Shown here: positions 1-5,762 of the stretch, one piece after another | Numbering within the stretch: the first letter of the stretch is position 1 | Layout of the letters: every line of letters starts with the position of its first letter | Translations under genes and position numbers: made by a program | Notes under the pieces: generated by a model | The model's input: only the letters and a program-made list of their open reading frames with translations | Databases searched by the model: none | Told to the model about the DNA's origin: nothing | Source of the DNA: Aquificota bacterium | GTDB taxonomy: Bacteria; Aquificota; Aquificia; Aquificales; Hydrogenothermaceae | Assembly: GCA_013153795.1 (NCBI GenBank) | Contig: JAADDV010000074.1 | Location: 1-7,559 of the forward strand | Direction: 5' to 3' | Length of the DNA stretch: 7,559 nt

Positions 1-72
1 TCTATATTTTAAGCATTTAATAAACTCATTTCGAAAAAGAGAATCTTCCAAAATTTCTTTTAAGTTAAACAT
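1..72 (-). CDS. Partial CDS (N-terminus only), unidentified protein downstream of ruvA
   Basis: An open frame of 24 codons starts at ATG 72-70 on the minus strand and runs off the left edge without a stop. The start is supported by a GGAG ribosome-binding site at 78-81, five bases upstream. The gene begins 22 bp after the ruvA stop on the same strand, so it is probably co-transcribed with ruvA. The visible protein begins MFNLKEILED and is charged and helical-looking, with no signal peptide or membrane segment. The opening pattern (short hydrophobic/charged N-terminus with an ILED-type helix) is loosely like DUF721/DciA-type proteins, but 24 residues cannot establish this. The function is unknown from what can be seen. 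Confidence 0.6.
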   Translation of the reverse strand, partial: MFNLKEILEDSLFRNEFIKCLKYR

Positions 73-94
73 TTTTTCTCCAAAAGATTAAAAC

Positions 95-643
95 CTACTT
101 AGATAATAATATAAGTGTTTTTTTTATCAATTCCTGAACAGAAGTCAATTTTTCTTTTTTCATAACCTCTTTTAAAGCTTTTTGGATTTCTTTTTTTTCA
201 AAACCAAGTTGTATAAGAGCTTCAGTGGCATCTTTTAACAGAGAATCTTTTTCATTTTCTTCAAAATCTATTTTTCCTTGAAGCTCTAATATAAGTCTTT
301 GAGCTGTTTTTTTACCAATTCCCGGGACAGAAGAAAGTAAAGAAATATCTTTTTCTTCAATAGCCTTAATAAAATTAGAATAAGAAAGGTGTTTTATTAA
401 AGAAAAAGCGTGTTTAATACCTATTCCTGAAATAGAAATTAACTTTTCAAAGAGATTTCTTTCTTCTTGAGTTTTAAAACCATATAAAACAGGTTCATCT
501 TCTTTTATATAAAGTTTTGTAAAAAGTTTAACCTTACCTTCAACTTTATAAGGGGTTAAAATTTTTATCCCATAACTTCCTATTTTTAAAACACAAAAAT
601 TTTCTGTAGAGTATACAGTTTCACCTTCTAAAAAGTCTATCAT
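95..643 (-). CDS. ruvA: Holliday junction branch migration complex subunit RuvA
   Basis: RuvA tetramers bind four-way Holliday junctions and load RuvB helicase rings that drive branch migration in recombination and repair. The 182-residue length is close to the usual size of about 190-200. Residues 1 to about 62 form the OB-fold domain (start MIDFLEGETV). Two helix-hairpin-helix motifs follow: SISGIGIKHA at about 70-79 and SVPGIGKKTA at about 105-114, the second leading into the typical QRLILELQGK. After an acidic linker at about 127-133, the C-terminal RuvB-binding domain is recognisable from DATEALIQLGF to about residue 170. The ATG at 643 is the only plausible start because an in-frame TAA lies two codons upstream. 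A modest AGGT ribosome-binding site sits at 651-654, seven bases away. ruvB is not in the window. The gene is divergent from the aldehyde dehydrogenase gene. Confidence 0.96.
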   Translation of the reverse strand: MIDFLEGETVYSTENFCVLKIGSYGIKILTPYKVEGKVKLFTKLYIKEDEPVLYGFKTQEERNLFEKLISISGIGIKHAFSLIKHLSYSNFIKAIEEKDISLLSSVPGIGKKTAQRLILELQGKIDFEENEKDSLLKDATEALIQLGFEKKEIQKALKEVMKKEKLTSVQELIKKTLILLSK

Positions 644-710
644 CCTTTAAACCTGTTCAAAATCAAAAAGATATTGGTAAAATATTATAAAGGCTGGAGG
701 TTAAAATAGC
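644..710. promoter_or_regulatory. Divergent intergenic region between ruvA and aldehyde dehydrogenase gene
   Basis: This 67-bp gap must carry the start signals for two divergent genes. A perfect TATAAT reads on the minus strand at 689-684, about 40 bases before the ruvA start, and could be its -10 box, but no recognisable -35 sits 16-18 bp upstream. On the plus strand TATAAA at 686-691 is a possible -10 for the dehydrogenase, again without a good -35. The GGAGG at 696-700 is the dehydrogenase ribosome-binding site. Promoter assignment here is tentative. Confidence 0.3.
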
Positions 711-2135
711 ATGATAAGCCTTCCTATGATTATCGGTGGAGAAAAAATCAATAAAGAAGAAAAAATTGATGTTATCTATCCTTATACCCAAGAAAAAATC
801 GGTGAAGTCCCAAAGGGCTCCCCTGAAGATGTAGAAAAAGCTATTCAAAAAGCAAAAATTGGATTAAAAAAACTAAAAGAGCTAACAGCCTACCAAAAAT
901 ACAAAATTCTTATGAAAGTTGCCAATCTTCTAGAAGAAAGAAAAGAAGAGTTTGCAAAAACAATTGTTTATGAAGTTGGTAAAACTATTAGGGAAGCTAG
1001 AACGGAAGTTGAAAGAGCAATAAATACAATCACATTTTCAGCTGAAGAAGCTAAAAGAATAGAAGGTGAGTATGTTCAGATAGATGCTTCTCCTAATGGA
1101 GTAGGTAAAAGAGGTTTTTATTTTAGAGAGCCTGCTGGTATTGTTGCTGCAATAACGCCTTTTAATTTCCCCTTAAATCTTACAGTTCACAAAATAGCCC
1201 CTGCTATAGCAGCAGGATGTCCTTTTGTATTAAAGCCTTCAGAAAGAACACCTTTATCTCCTACAATGATATGTGAGCTTTTTTTAGAAGCTGGTGTTCC
1301 AAAAGAAGCTGTTTCAATAATCCCTGGATTTGCTGATGTAGGACAAGCGATGACTACTCATCCAGATGTAAGGGTAGTTTCATTTACAGGTTCTTTAAAA
1401 GTTGGAGAGATAATAGCAAAACAGGCAGGTCTTAAGAAGATTGTTATGGAGCTTGGTTCTAACTCTGCTGTTGTTATAGATGAGGATGCAGACCTGGAGA
1501 AAGCCGCTAAAAAAGCTGTAGCAGGAGGCTTTGCAGTAGCAGGACAGGTTTGTATATCAGTTCAAAGGATTCTTGTTCATGAAAAGGTTGCAGAGAAGTT
1601 TTATGAGATTTTAAAAGAACAAGTCTCAAAACTTAAATTTGGTGACCCAATGGATGAGGAAACAGATGTAGGTCCAATAATAGCTGTTGATGAGGTAAAT
1701 AGAATCCAGTCATGGATTCAAGAAGCTGTAGAAAAAGGAGCAAAGGTAGCTACGGGAGGCGAAGCTGAAAAAACTGTATTTAAACCTACAGTAGTTGTAG
1801 ATGTCCCAGAAGAAACAAAACTTTTTTATGAAGAAGCTTTTGCCCCTGTTGTTACAGTAAAAAGATTTAAAGATATGGATGAGGCTCTTGAGCTTGTAAA
1901 TAAAACAAACTATGGCTTACAGGTAGGAGTTTTCACAAACAATATTAAAAATGCCTGGAAGTTTATAGAAGGAGCCGAAGTTGGAGGTGTTATTATAAAC
2001 GACATACCTACATTTAGAGCTGACCATATGCCTTATGGTGGTGTAAAAGGAAGTGGAATAGGTAGAGAAGGTCCTAAGTTTGCAATAGAGGACTATACAG
2101 AAATAAAAATGGTTGTTTTTGACTTAAATGCATAA
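711..2135 (+). CDS. NAD(P)-dependent aldehyde dehydrogenase (ALDH superfamily, ALDH21/lactaldehyde-dehydrogenase-like group)
   Basis: A soluble dehydrogenase that oxidises an aldehyde to a carboxylic acid using NAD(P)+. The 474-residue length is normal for the superfamily. Visible landmarks: the TPFNFP loop with the oxyanion Asn152; LKPSERTP with cofactor-binding Lys175 and Glu178; the FTGS turn at 225-228; the MELGS general base Glu247; the catalytic cysteine in AGQVCIS (Cys281); and EEAFAPV with Glu375. Glu178 aligns with the ribose-contacting Glu of NAD-preferring ALDHs, which argues mildly for NAD+ over NADP+ and against a GapN role. The AGQVCISVQR and ELGSNSA patterns match the ALDH21/lactaldehyde-like group as I know it. 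The aldehyde substrate cannot be read from sequence. The start ATG has a GGAGG at 696-700 ten bases upstream; Met6 is a poorer alternative. The 3' end overlaps the first NtrC-like site of the next operon. Confidence 0.93.
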   Translation: MISLPMIIGGEKINKEEKIDVIYPYTQEKIGEVPKGSPEDVEKAIQKAKIGLKKLKELTAYQKYKILMKVANLLEERKEEFAKTIVYEVGKTIREARTEVERAINTITFSAEEAKRIEGEYVQIDASPNGVGKRGFYFREPAGIVAAITPFNFPLNLTVHKIAPAIAAGCPFVLKPSERTPLSPTMICELFLEAGVPKEAVSIIPGFADVGQAMTTHPDVRVVSFTGSLKVGEIIAKQAGLKKIVMELGSNSAVVIDEDADLEKAAKKAVAGGFAVAGQVCISVQRILVHEKVAEKFYEILKEQVSKLKFGDPMDEETDVGPIIAVDEVNRIQSWIQEAVEKGAKVATGGEAEKTVFKPTVVVDVPEETKLFYEEAFAPVVTVKRFKDMDEALELVNKTNYGLQVGVFTNNIKNAWKFIEGAEVGGVIINDIPTFRADHMPYGGVKGSGIGREGPKFAIEDYTEIKMVVFDLNA

Positions 2136-2145
2136 AAGTTGTGCG
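2129..2145 (+). promoter_or_regulatory. Candidate NtrC-type enhancer site 1 upstream of glnB
   Basis: The sequence TGCATAAAAGTTGTGCG matches the enteric NtrC consensus TGCACTAAAATGGTGCA at 12 of 17 positions, including TGCA on the left and TGC on the right with the correct nine-base interval. It begins inside the last sense codon of the aldehyde dehydrogenase gene and spans its stop. Its centre (2137) lies about 108 bp upstream of the start point predicted from the sigma-54 element. The consensus is from proteobacteria, so the match is suggestive only. Confidence 0.5.
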
Positions 2146-2148
2146 TTA

Positions 2149-2165
2149 TGCATTAAGTTTATGCA
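2149..2165 (+). promoter_or_regulatory. Candidate NtrC-type enhancer site 2 upstream of glnB
   Basis: TGCATTAAGTTTATGCA is a near-perfect dyad: TGCATTAA pairs with TTTATGCA with one mismatch around a central base. It matches the NtrC consensus at 12 of 17 positions, with both TGCA ends intact and the canonical nine-base interval. Its centre (2157) is 20 bp from that of site 1, close to two helical turns, so dimers would sit on the same DNA face. It is centred near -88 relative to the predicted sigma-54 start. Confidence 0.55.
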
Positions 2166-2173
2166 TAGTTATT

Positions 2174-2217
2174 AATTTTAATATAACGTAAGTTATTTTA
2201 ATTTTTAAGTTTTTTTT
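2174..2217 (+). repeat. AT-rich imperfect inverted repeat followed by T-tracts
   Basis: Arms at 2174-2187 and 2192-2205 pair at 11 of 14 positions around a GTAA loop; the innermost ATAAC/GTTAT is perfect. T-runs follow at 2202-2206 and 2211-2217. It could be a weak terminator for the aldehyde dehydrogenase transcript or flexible/bent DNA between the enhancer sites and the sigma-54 promoter. Because the stem is almost all A-T, any terminator would be weak, and chance is possible in DNA this AT-rich. Confidence 0.3.
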
Positions 2218-2218
2218 A

Positions 2219-2234
2219 TGGCAATAAAATTGTT
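2219..2234 (+). promoter_or_regulatory. Candidate sigma-54 (RpoN) -24/-12 promoter of glnBA
   Basis: TGGCAATAAAATTGTT has the RpoN layout TGGCA-N6-TTGxT with exact -24 to -12 spacing. All of TGGCA and the TTG of the -12 element match; the main departure is T in place of C at the last base of the -12 GC pair. A T-run immediately precedes it. Taking GG as -25/-24 puts the transcription start at about 2245, giving a leader of about 28 nt with the glnB ribosome-binding site inside it. No good sigma-70 -35/-10 pair competes in the gap. Confidence 0.6.
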
Positions 2235-2255
2235 ATCAACAAAATTAATAACAAT
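2229..2255. repeat. Perfect 8-bp inverted repeat across the glnB start point (possible operator)
   Basis: ATTGTTAT at 2229-2236 is repeated in inverse as ATAACAAT at 2248-2255 with an 11-bp spacer, so half-site centres are 19 bp apart, about two helical turns. The left arm overlaps the -12 element and the right arm lies just after the predicted start, where a repressor would block transcription. If transcription starts near 2245 only the right arm is transcribed, so a DNA-level operator is more likely than an RNA hairpin. The spacing does not match the Gram-positive GlnR/TnrA box. No binding protein can be named. Confidence 0.4.
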
Positions 2256-2272
2256 GAACTTGGAGGTTTTTT

Positions 2273-2611
2273 ATGAAGAAGATAGAAGCAATAATCAAAC
2301 CATTCAAACTTGATGAAGTTAAAGATGCCCTAACAGAGATTGGTGTTTATGGAATGACTGTTTCTGAAGCAAAAGGTTTTGGAAGACAAAAAGGACACAC
2401 AGAACTTTATAGAGGTGCTGAGTATGTTATTGATTTCCTTCCTAAATTAAAAATAGAAATAGTTGTTGATGATTCTATGGTTGAAAAAGTTGTAGAAACT
2501 ATAGCAAATGCTGCCAGAACAGGAAGAATTGGAGATGGAAAAATATTTGTCTTACCTGTAGAAGATGTAATTAGAATAAGAACTGGAGAAAGAGGACCTG
2601 AAGCAATTTAA
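2273..2611 (+). CDS. glnB: Nitrogen regulatory protein PII (GlnB)
   Basis: A small trimeric cytoplasmic signal protein that senses 2-oxoglutarate, ATP/ADP and, through uridylylation, glutamine, then tunes glutamine synthetase and nitrogen-gene transcription. The 112-residue length is exactly typical. The N-terminus MKKIEAIIKPFKLDEV, the T-loop and the C-terminus RIRTGE closely resemble enteric GlnB. The T-loop GFGRQKGHTELYRGAEY (35-51) keeps Tyr51, the uridylylation site. IGDGKIF (86-92) and Arg101/Arg103 are the nucleotide-binding elements. A GGAGG at 2262-2266, six bases before ATG, supports the start. It is the first gene of a two-gene unit with glnA, 33 bp upstream of it, behind the candidate sigma-54 promoter. 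The adjacency to glnA and the intact Tyr51 favour GlnB over GlnK; no amtB gene is beside it. Confidence 0.98.
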   Translation: MKKIEAIIKPFKLDEVKDALTEIGVYGMTVSEAKGFGRQKGHTELYRGAEYVIDFLPKLKIEIVVDDSMVEKVVETIANAARTGRIGDGKIFVLPVEDVIRIRTGERGPEAI

Positions 2612-2644
2612 GAATTTTATAAATTTTTAATGGAGGTATTTTAG

Positions 2645-4072
2645 ATGGCTATGATTCAATGCCAGACACCAGACGATGTTTTAAGAGTAATTTCTGAAAA
2701 AGGTGTTGTATTTATTGACTTAAAATTTTCTGACCCTTTTGGACAATGGCAACACTTAACAATACCAGCTCATGAGTTTTCTGCAGAAAGTTTTGAAAAT
2801 GGAATTCCTTTTGATGGTTCTTCTATTAGAGGTTGGAAGGGAATTCAAGAATCAGACATGCTTTTAATACCAGACCCTAAATCTGCATTTATAGACCCAT
2901 TTATTGAAGATCCAAATATATCTCTTGTTTGTGATGTTGTTGACCCTATAACAAGAGAACCATATAGCAGAGACCCAAGACAAATAGCTAAAAAAGCTAT
3001 TGAGTTTTTAAAATCAACAGGCATTGGTGATATTGCATACTTTGGACCAGAAGCTGAGTTTTTCATTTTTGATGAAATCAAGTTTAGTAATGGACCAAAC
3101 CATGCTTACTATGAAGTAGATTCTATTGAGGGTTGGTGGAATACAGGAAGAGACGAAATGCCTAACCTTGGATACAAAACACCTTATAAAAGAGGTTATT
3201 TCCCTGTTCCTCCATTAGACAAAATGGCAGCTATAAGAAGAGAAATGGTTAAAACTCTTGAAGAAGTTGGTATTACAGTAGAAAGAGAGCATCACGAAGT
3301 TGGAACAGCTGGACAGGGAGAGATAAACTTTAGATTTTCTGACCTTGTAACAACTGGAGATAACGTTCTTAAATACAAATATGTTTTAAGAAATGTCGGA
3401 TATAAACATGGAAAAGTTGTAACATTCTTACCTAAGCCAATAGCTGGAGACAACGGTTCTGGTATGCATACACACTTTTCTATCTGGAAAGATGGAGAAA
3501 ATATGTTTGCAGGAGACCAGTATGCAGGTCTTTCTGATATAGCTCTTTATGCTATTGGTGGTATTATTAAACACGGAAAAGCTATTGCTGCATTTACTAA
3601 CCCAACAACTAACTCTTATCACAGACTTGTTCCTGGATTTGAAGCACCTGTAAGACTTGCTTATTCAGCAAGAAACAGGTCAGCAGCTATTAGAATACCT
3701 ATGGGTTCAGCTTCTCCGAAAGCTAAGAGAATTGAGGTAAGATTCCCAGATGCTTCTTCTAACCCATATCTTGCATTTGTTGCTCTTCTTATGGCTGCAA
3801 TAGATGGAATTGAAAACAAAATCCACCCAGGAGAACCATTAGATAAAGATATCTATTCTCTTCCACCAGAAGAGCTTGCAAATGTTCCTTCAACTCCTGC
3901 TTCTCTACAAGAAGCTATTGATGCTCTCAAAGAAGATATGGACTTCCTCCTTAAAGGTGGTGTTATGGACGAAGACTTTATCAATATGTGGATTGAGACT
4001 AAACAAGAAGAAGTTGATGCAATCAGACTTGTTCCACATCCAAAAGAGTTTGAGCTTTACTACGATATATAA
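2645..4072 (+). CDS. glnA: Glutamine synthetase, type I (beta subtype)
   Basis: A dodecameric cytoplasmic enzyme that makes glutamine from glutamate, ammonia and ATP, the entry point of ammonium assimilation. Its 475 residues match GSI. The beta-grasp N-domain carries the Asp57 latch in FDGSSI. The metal and substrate motifs are GPEAEFF (134-140), NGSGMHTHFS (270-279, His275 as a metal ligand) and NPTTNSYHRLVPGFEAP (319-335, flap Glu333), followed by SARNRSAAIRIP. DIYSLPPEE puts Tyr404 at the adenylylation site (E. coli Tyr397). That tyrosine, plus the internal insertion typical of GSI-beta in the 146-190 region, separates it from the feedback-inhibited GSI-alpha form. The start ATG has GGAGG at 2632-2636, eight bases upstream; Met3 is a less well-spaced alternative. 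It is co-transcribed with glnB and ends at a strong hairpin terminator. Confidence 0.98.
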   Translation: MAMIQCQTPDDVLRVISEKGVVFIDLKFSDPFGQWQHLTIPAHEFSAESFENGIPFDGSSIRGWKGIQESDMLLIPDPKSAFIDPFIEDPNISLVCDVVDPITREPYSRDPRQIAKKAIEFLKSTGIGDIAYFGPEAEFFIFDEIKFSNGPNHAYYEVDSIEGWWNTGRDEMPNLGYKTPYKRGYFPVPPLDKMAAIRREMVKTLEEVGITVEREHHEVGTAGQGEINFRFSDLVTTGDNVLKYKYVLRNVGYKHGKVVTFLPKPIAGDNGSGMHTHFSIWKDGENMFAGDQYAGLSDIALYAIGGIIKHGKAIAAFTNPTTNSYHRLVPGFEAPVRLAYSARNRSAAIRIPMGSASPKAKRIEVRFPDASSNPYLAFVALLMAAIDGIENKIHPGEPLDKDIYSLPPEELANVPSTPASLQEAIDALKEDMDFLLKGGVMDEDFINMWIETKQEEVDAIRLVPHPKEFELYYDI

Positions 4073-4074
4073 TG

Positions 4075-4104
4075 AAAAAAGGGAGCTTTTAAGCTCCCTT
4101 TTTT
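4075..4104. terminator. Bidirectional rho-independent terminator shared by glnA and the convergent phosphorylase gene
   Basis: An 8-bp G/C-containing stem, GGGAGCTT (4081-4088) with AAGCTCCC (4091-4098), closes on a two-base TT turn; an RNA would more likely fold with a slightly larger loop. It is flanked by six A on the left and six T on the right, so each strand reads as hairpin plus U-tract. It begins three bases after the glnA stop. The stop codon of the convergent gene (4105-4103) sits in the right-hand T-run, so the element serves both transcripts. Confidence 0.92.
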
Positions 4105-4945
4105 AAATAGCAGCTCCTTCTAAAACCTTAGAACACAAACAATTAAATTCTTTAGGTATTTTTTCTACAAAACTCAAAACAATTTGTTTAATATCTTCAT
4201 TTTTTTGATGCATCATTTGAATAACTTCATCTGAAGTTAATCTTTCTTTTGAAATACCAGCAGCAAGATTGGTTACAACATTTATAGAAGCAAAATGCAT
4301 AGCAAGTTCTCTAGCAAGAACAATTTCTGGAACAAGAGTCATACCAACAATATCTGCTCCTAATCTTTGCAGAGCTTTTATTTCTGCAGCTGTTTCAAGT
4401 CTTGGTCCTTCTGTTGCTGCATATGTTCCTTGTTTATGATATCTAAATTTTTTTTCTTCCATAATATTAAATAATGTTTTTCTCATAACAGGACAAAAAG
4501 GCTCTGTTACGTCAATATGAACAACTCTATCATTTTTCATATATTCATCTACTAAATCTCCTTTAAAGTCAGCTTCGTCATATATAGTGTATATTCCTTC
4601 ATAAAAAGTAACTGGTCTTACTTTTGTAAAATCTATAAACTGGTCTGAAATAACAAAATCTCCTGGTTGTAATAGAGGGTTTATTCCTCCTACAGCAGAT
4701 ATAGATAAAATTTTGTTTACTCCTAATTTTCTAAATCCCCAAAGATTTGCTCTATAATTTATTAAATGAGGTGGAAATTTATGCTTTTTCCCATGTCTAG
4801 GTAAAAAAATTACTTTTTTTCCTTTATATTCAGCATATATATATTTATCTGAAGGTTCTCCATAGGGAGTCTTTACTTCTAATTCTTCAAGAACTTTTAT
4901 TCCTTCAACTTGGTAAAGTCCACTGCCGCCTATTATTCCTAACAT
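4103..4945 (-). CDS. mtnP: Nucleoside phosphorylase of the MTAP/PNP family (MTA or MTI phosphorylase; purine specificity uncertain)
   Basis: It cleaves a purine (methylthio)nucleoside with phosphate, releasing the base and (methylthio)ribose 1-phosphate in purine and methionine salvage. The 280-residue length and overall pattern are those of S-methyl-5'-thioadenosine phosphorylase. Phosphate-site elements are GGSGLY (6-11) and PRHGKKHKFPPH (49-60, Arg50-His51). GMTLVPE (201-207) is the ribose/methylthio-site segment. The purine-contacting positions are unlike human MTAP: GPRLETAAE puts Glu184, and VTNLAAG puts Asn226, where PNP has its 6-oxopurine-reading Glu/Asn pair and human MTAP has Ser/Asp. 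Activity on 5'-methylthioinosine or inosine/guanosine is therefore plausible. The start ATG at 4945 has GAGGT at 4956-4952 six bases upstream. It is divergent from bioD, with 60 bp between them. The family is certain; the substrate and gene symbol are provisional. Confidence 0.9.
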   Translation of the reverse strand: MLGIIGGSGLYQVEGIKVLEELEVKTPYGEPSDKYIYAEYKGKKVIFLPRHGKKHKFPPHLINYRANLWGFRKLGVNKILSISAVGGINPLLQPGDFVISDQFIDFTKVRPVTFYEGIYTIYDEADFKGDLVDEYMKNDRVVHIDVTEPFCPVMRKTLFNIMEEKKFRYHKQGTYAATEGPRLETAAEIKALQRLGADIVGMTLVPEIVLARELAMHFASINVVTNLAAGISKERLTSDEVIQMMHQKNEDIKQIVLSFVEKIPKEFNCLCSKVLEGAAI

Positions 4946-5005
4946 CTTTACACCTCAAAGTTTTTTGGCAAAAATCTTAACATAAAACTTTTTTAAGGAG
5001 GAAAA

Positions 5006-5689
5006 ATGAATAAAACAATATTTATAACAGCAACAGATACAGAAGTGGGAAAAACGACTGTTTCAGCTGCTTTAGCAAAATTAGCAAAAGAAAGTGGAAT
5101 AAATGTTGCTTATTTTAAGCCTGTAGAAACAGGATGTGAAAACAAATGTATGGATGCTAAATTTCTTTCAAAAATAACAGGTCAACCTTATGAAGAAGTT
5201 GTTTTATATGAATTTAAAAATCCTGTAGCTCCTATAGTAGCTGAAAAAGAAGAAAATAGAAAAATCTCTATAGAAGAAATCAATAACCACCTAAAAAAAC
5301 TTCAGCAAAAATACGATTTTTTAATAGTAGAAGGAGCTGGAGGAGTAGCAGTTCCTATTACTGAGAAAGGAGAAAAAATATATACTTATCTTGATTTTGC
5401 TTTAGAAAACCGTTTAGAAACAATCCTAGTAGCTAGAGCTTCTTTAGGAACACTAAATCATACATATCTAACAGTAGAAGCTCTAAAAAGAAGAAATATA
5501 AAAATTAAAGGTATTATTTTAAATAAATATCCACTAAGAGATACTTTATCTGAAAAAACAAATCCTTTTTATATAAAAAAACTTACAAATATAGATGTTA
5601 TCTCTATATGTAAAGAAAAGCCAGATTTTGTAGAAGAATGCAGTAAAAAACTAAAGGAATTTTTTGAAATTTTTCAATATATGGTTTAG
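5006..5689 (+). CDS. bioD: ATP-dependent dethiobiotin synthetase BioD
   Basis: It catalyses ATP- and CO2-dependent ring closure of 7,8-diaminopelargonic acid to dethiobiotin, the penultimate step of biotin synthesis, in the cytoplasm. The 227-residue length is typical (about 220-240). The modified P-loop ATDTEVGKTT spans 9-18 with Lys16. FKPVETG (37-43) carries the substrate-site Lys38. VEGAGGVAVPI (108-118) is the conserved Mg/carbamate-site segment with Glu109, and ILNKYP (171-176) has Asn173 in the adenine-recognition position. The start has an excellent AAGGAGG at 4995-5001, four bases upstream. The other bio genes are not adjacent. I see no BirA-type operator (TTGTAAACC dyad) upstream, so regulation by BirA is not supported here. 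It is followed after 78 bp by galU on the same strand with no visible terminator, so readthrough is possible. Confidence 0.96.
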   Translation: MNKTIFITATDTEVGKTTVSAALAKLAKESGINVAYFKPVETGCENKCMDAKFLSKITGQPYEEVVLYEFKNPVAPIVAEKEENRKISIEEINNHLKKLQQKYDFLIVEGAGGVAVPITEKGEKIYTYLDFALENRLETILVARASLGTLNHTYLTVEALKRRNIKIKGIILNKYPLRDTLSEKTNPFYIKKLTNIDVISICKEKPDFVEECSKKLKEFFEIFQYMV

Positions 5690-5754
5690 TCTTTATTAAG
5701 AACATAAAAATTATACTTATAGGATTTTAATAATTTAGTTATGAATTTTATTTT

Positions 5755-5762
5755 AGGAGGGG
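5755..5762 (+). promoter_or_regulatory. Ribosome-binding site that fixes the galU start
   Basis: AGGAGGGG lies five bases before ATG 5768. It falls inside the longer reading frame that opens at ATG 5741, which has no ribosome-binding site of its own, so 5768 is the real start. Confidence 0.9.

Noticed and set aside
2231..2253. TGTTA...TAACA as a GlnR/TnrA-type box (TGTNA-N7-TNACA)
   Set aside because: The interval between half-sites is 13 bases rather than 7, and the organism does not look like a Firmicute.
2845..3081. Antisense open frame within glnA
   Set aside because: It lies wholly inside a conserved glnA segment, has no ribosome-binding site and no recognisable protein; the same holds for the antisense frames at 3428-3622, 663-848 and 6499-6699.
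3876..4106. Open frame on the plus strand overlapping the glnA 3' end
   Set aside because: It is an out-of-frame shadow of the glnA coding sequence with a leucine/lysine-rich low-complexity product, and it runs into the terminator.
4966..4981. TGGCA followed by TTAAC in the phosphorylase/bioD gap, resembling a sigma-54 promoter
   Set aside because: The -12 half lacks TTG and the GC pair; only the TGGCA part matches, which is expected by chance. bioD is also not an expected RpoN target.
4946..5005. Possible BirA operator upstream of bioD
   Set aside because: No TTGTAAACC/GGTTTACAA-like dyad is present in the 60-bp gap.
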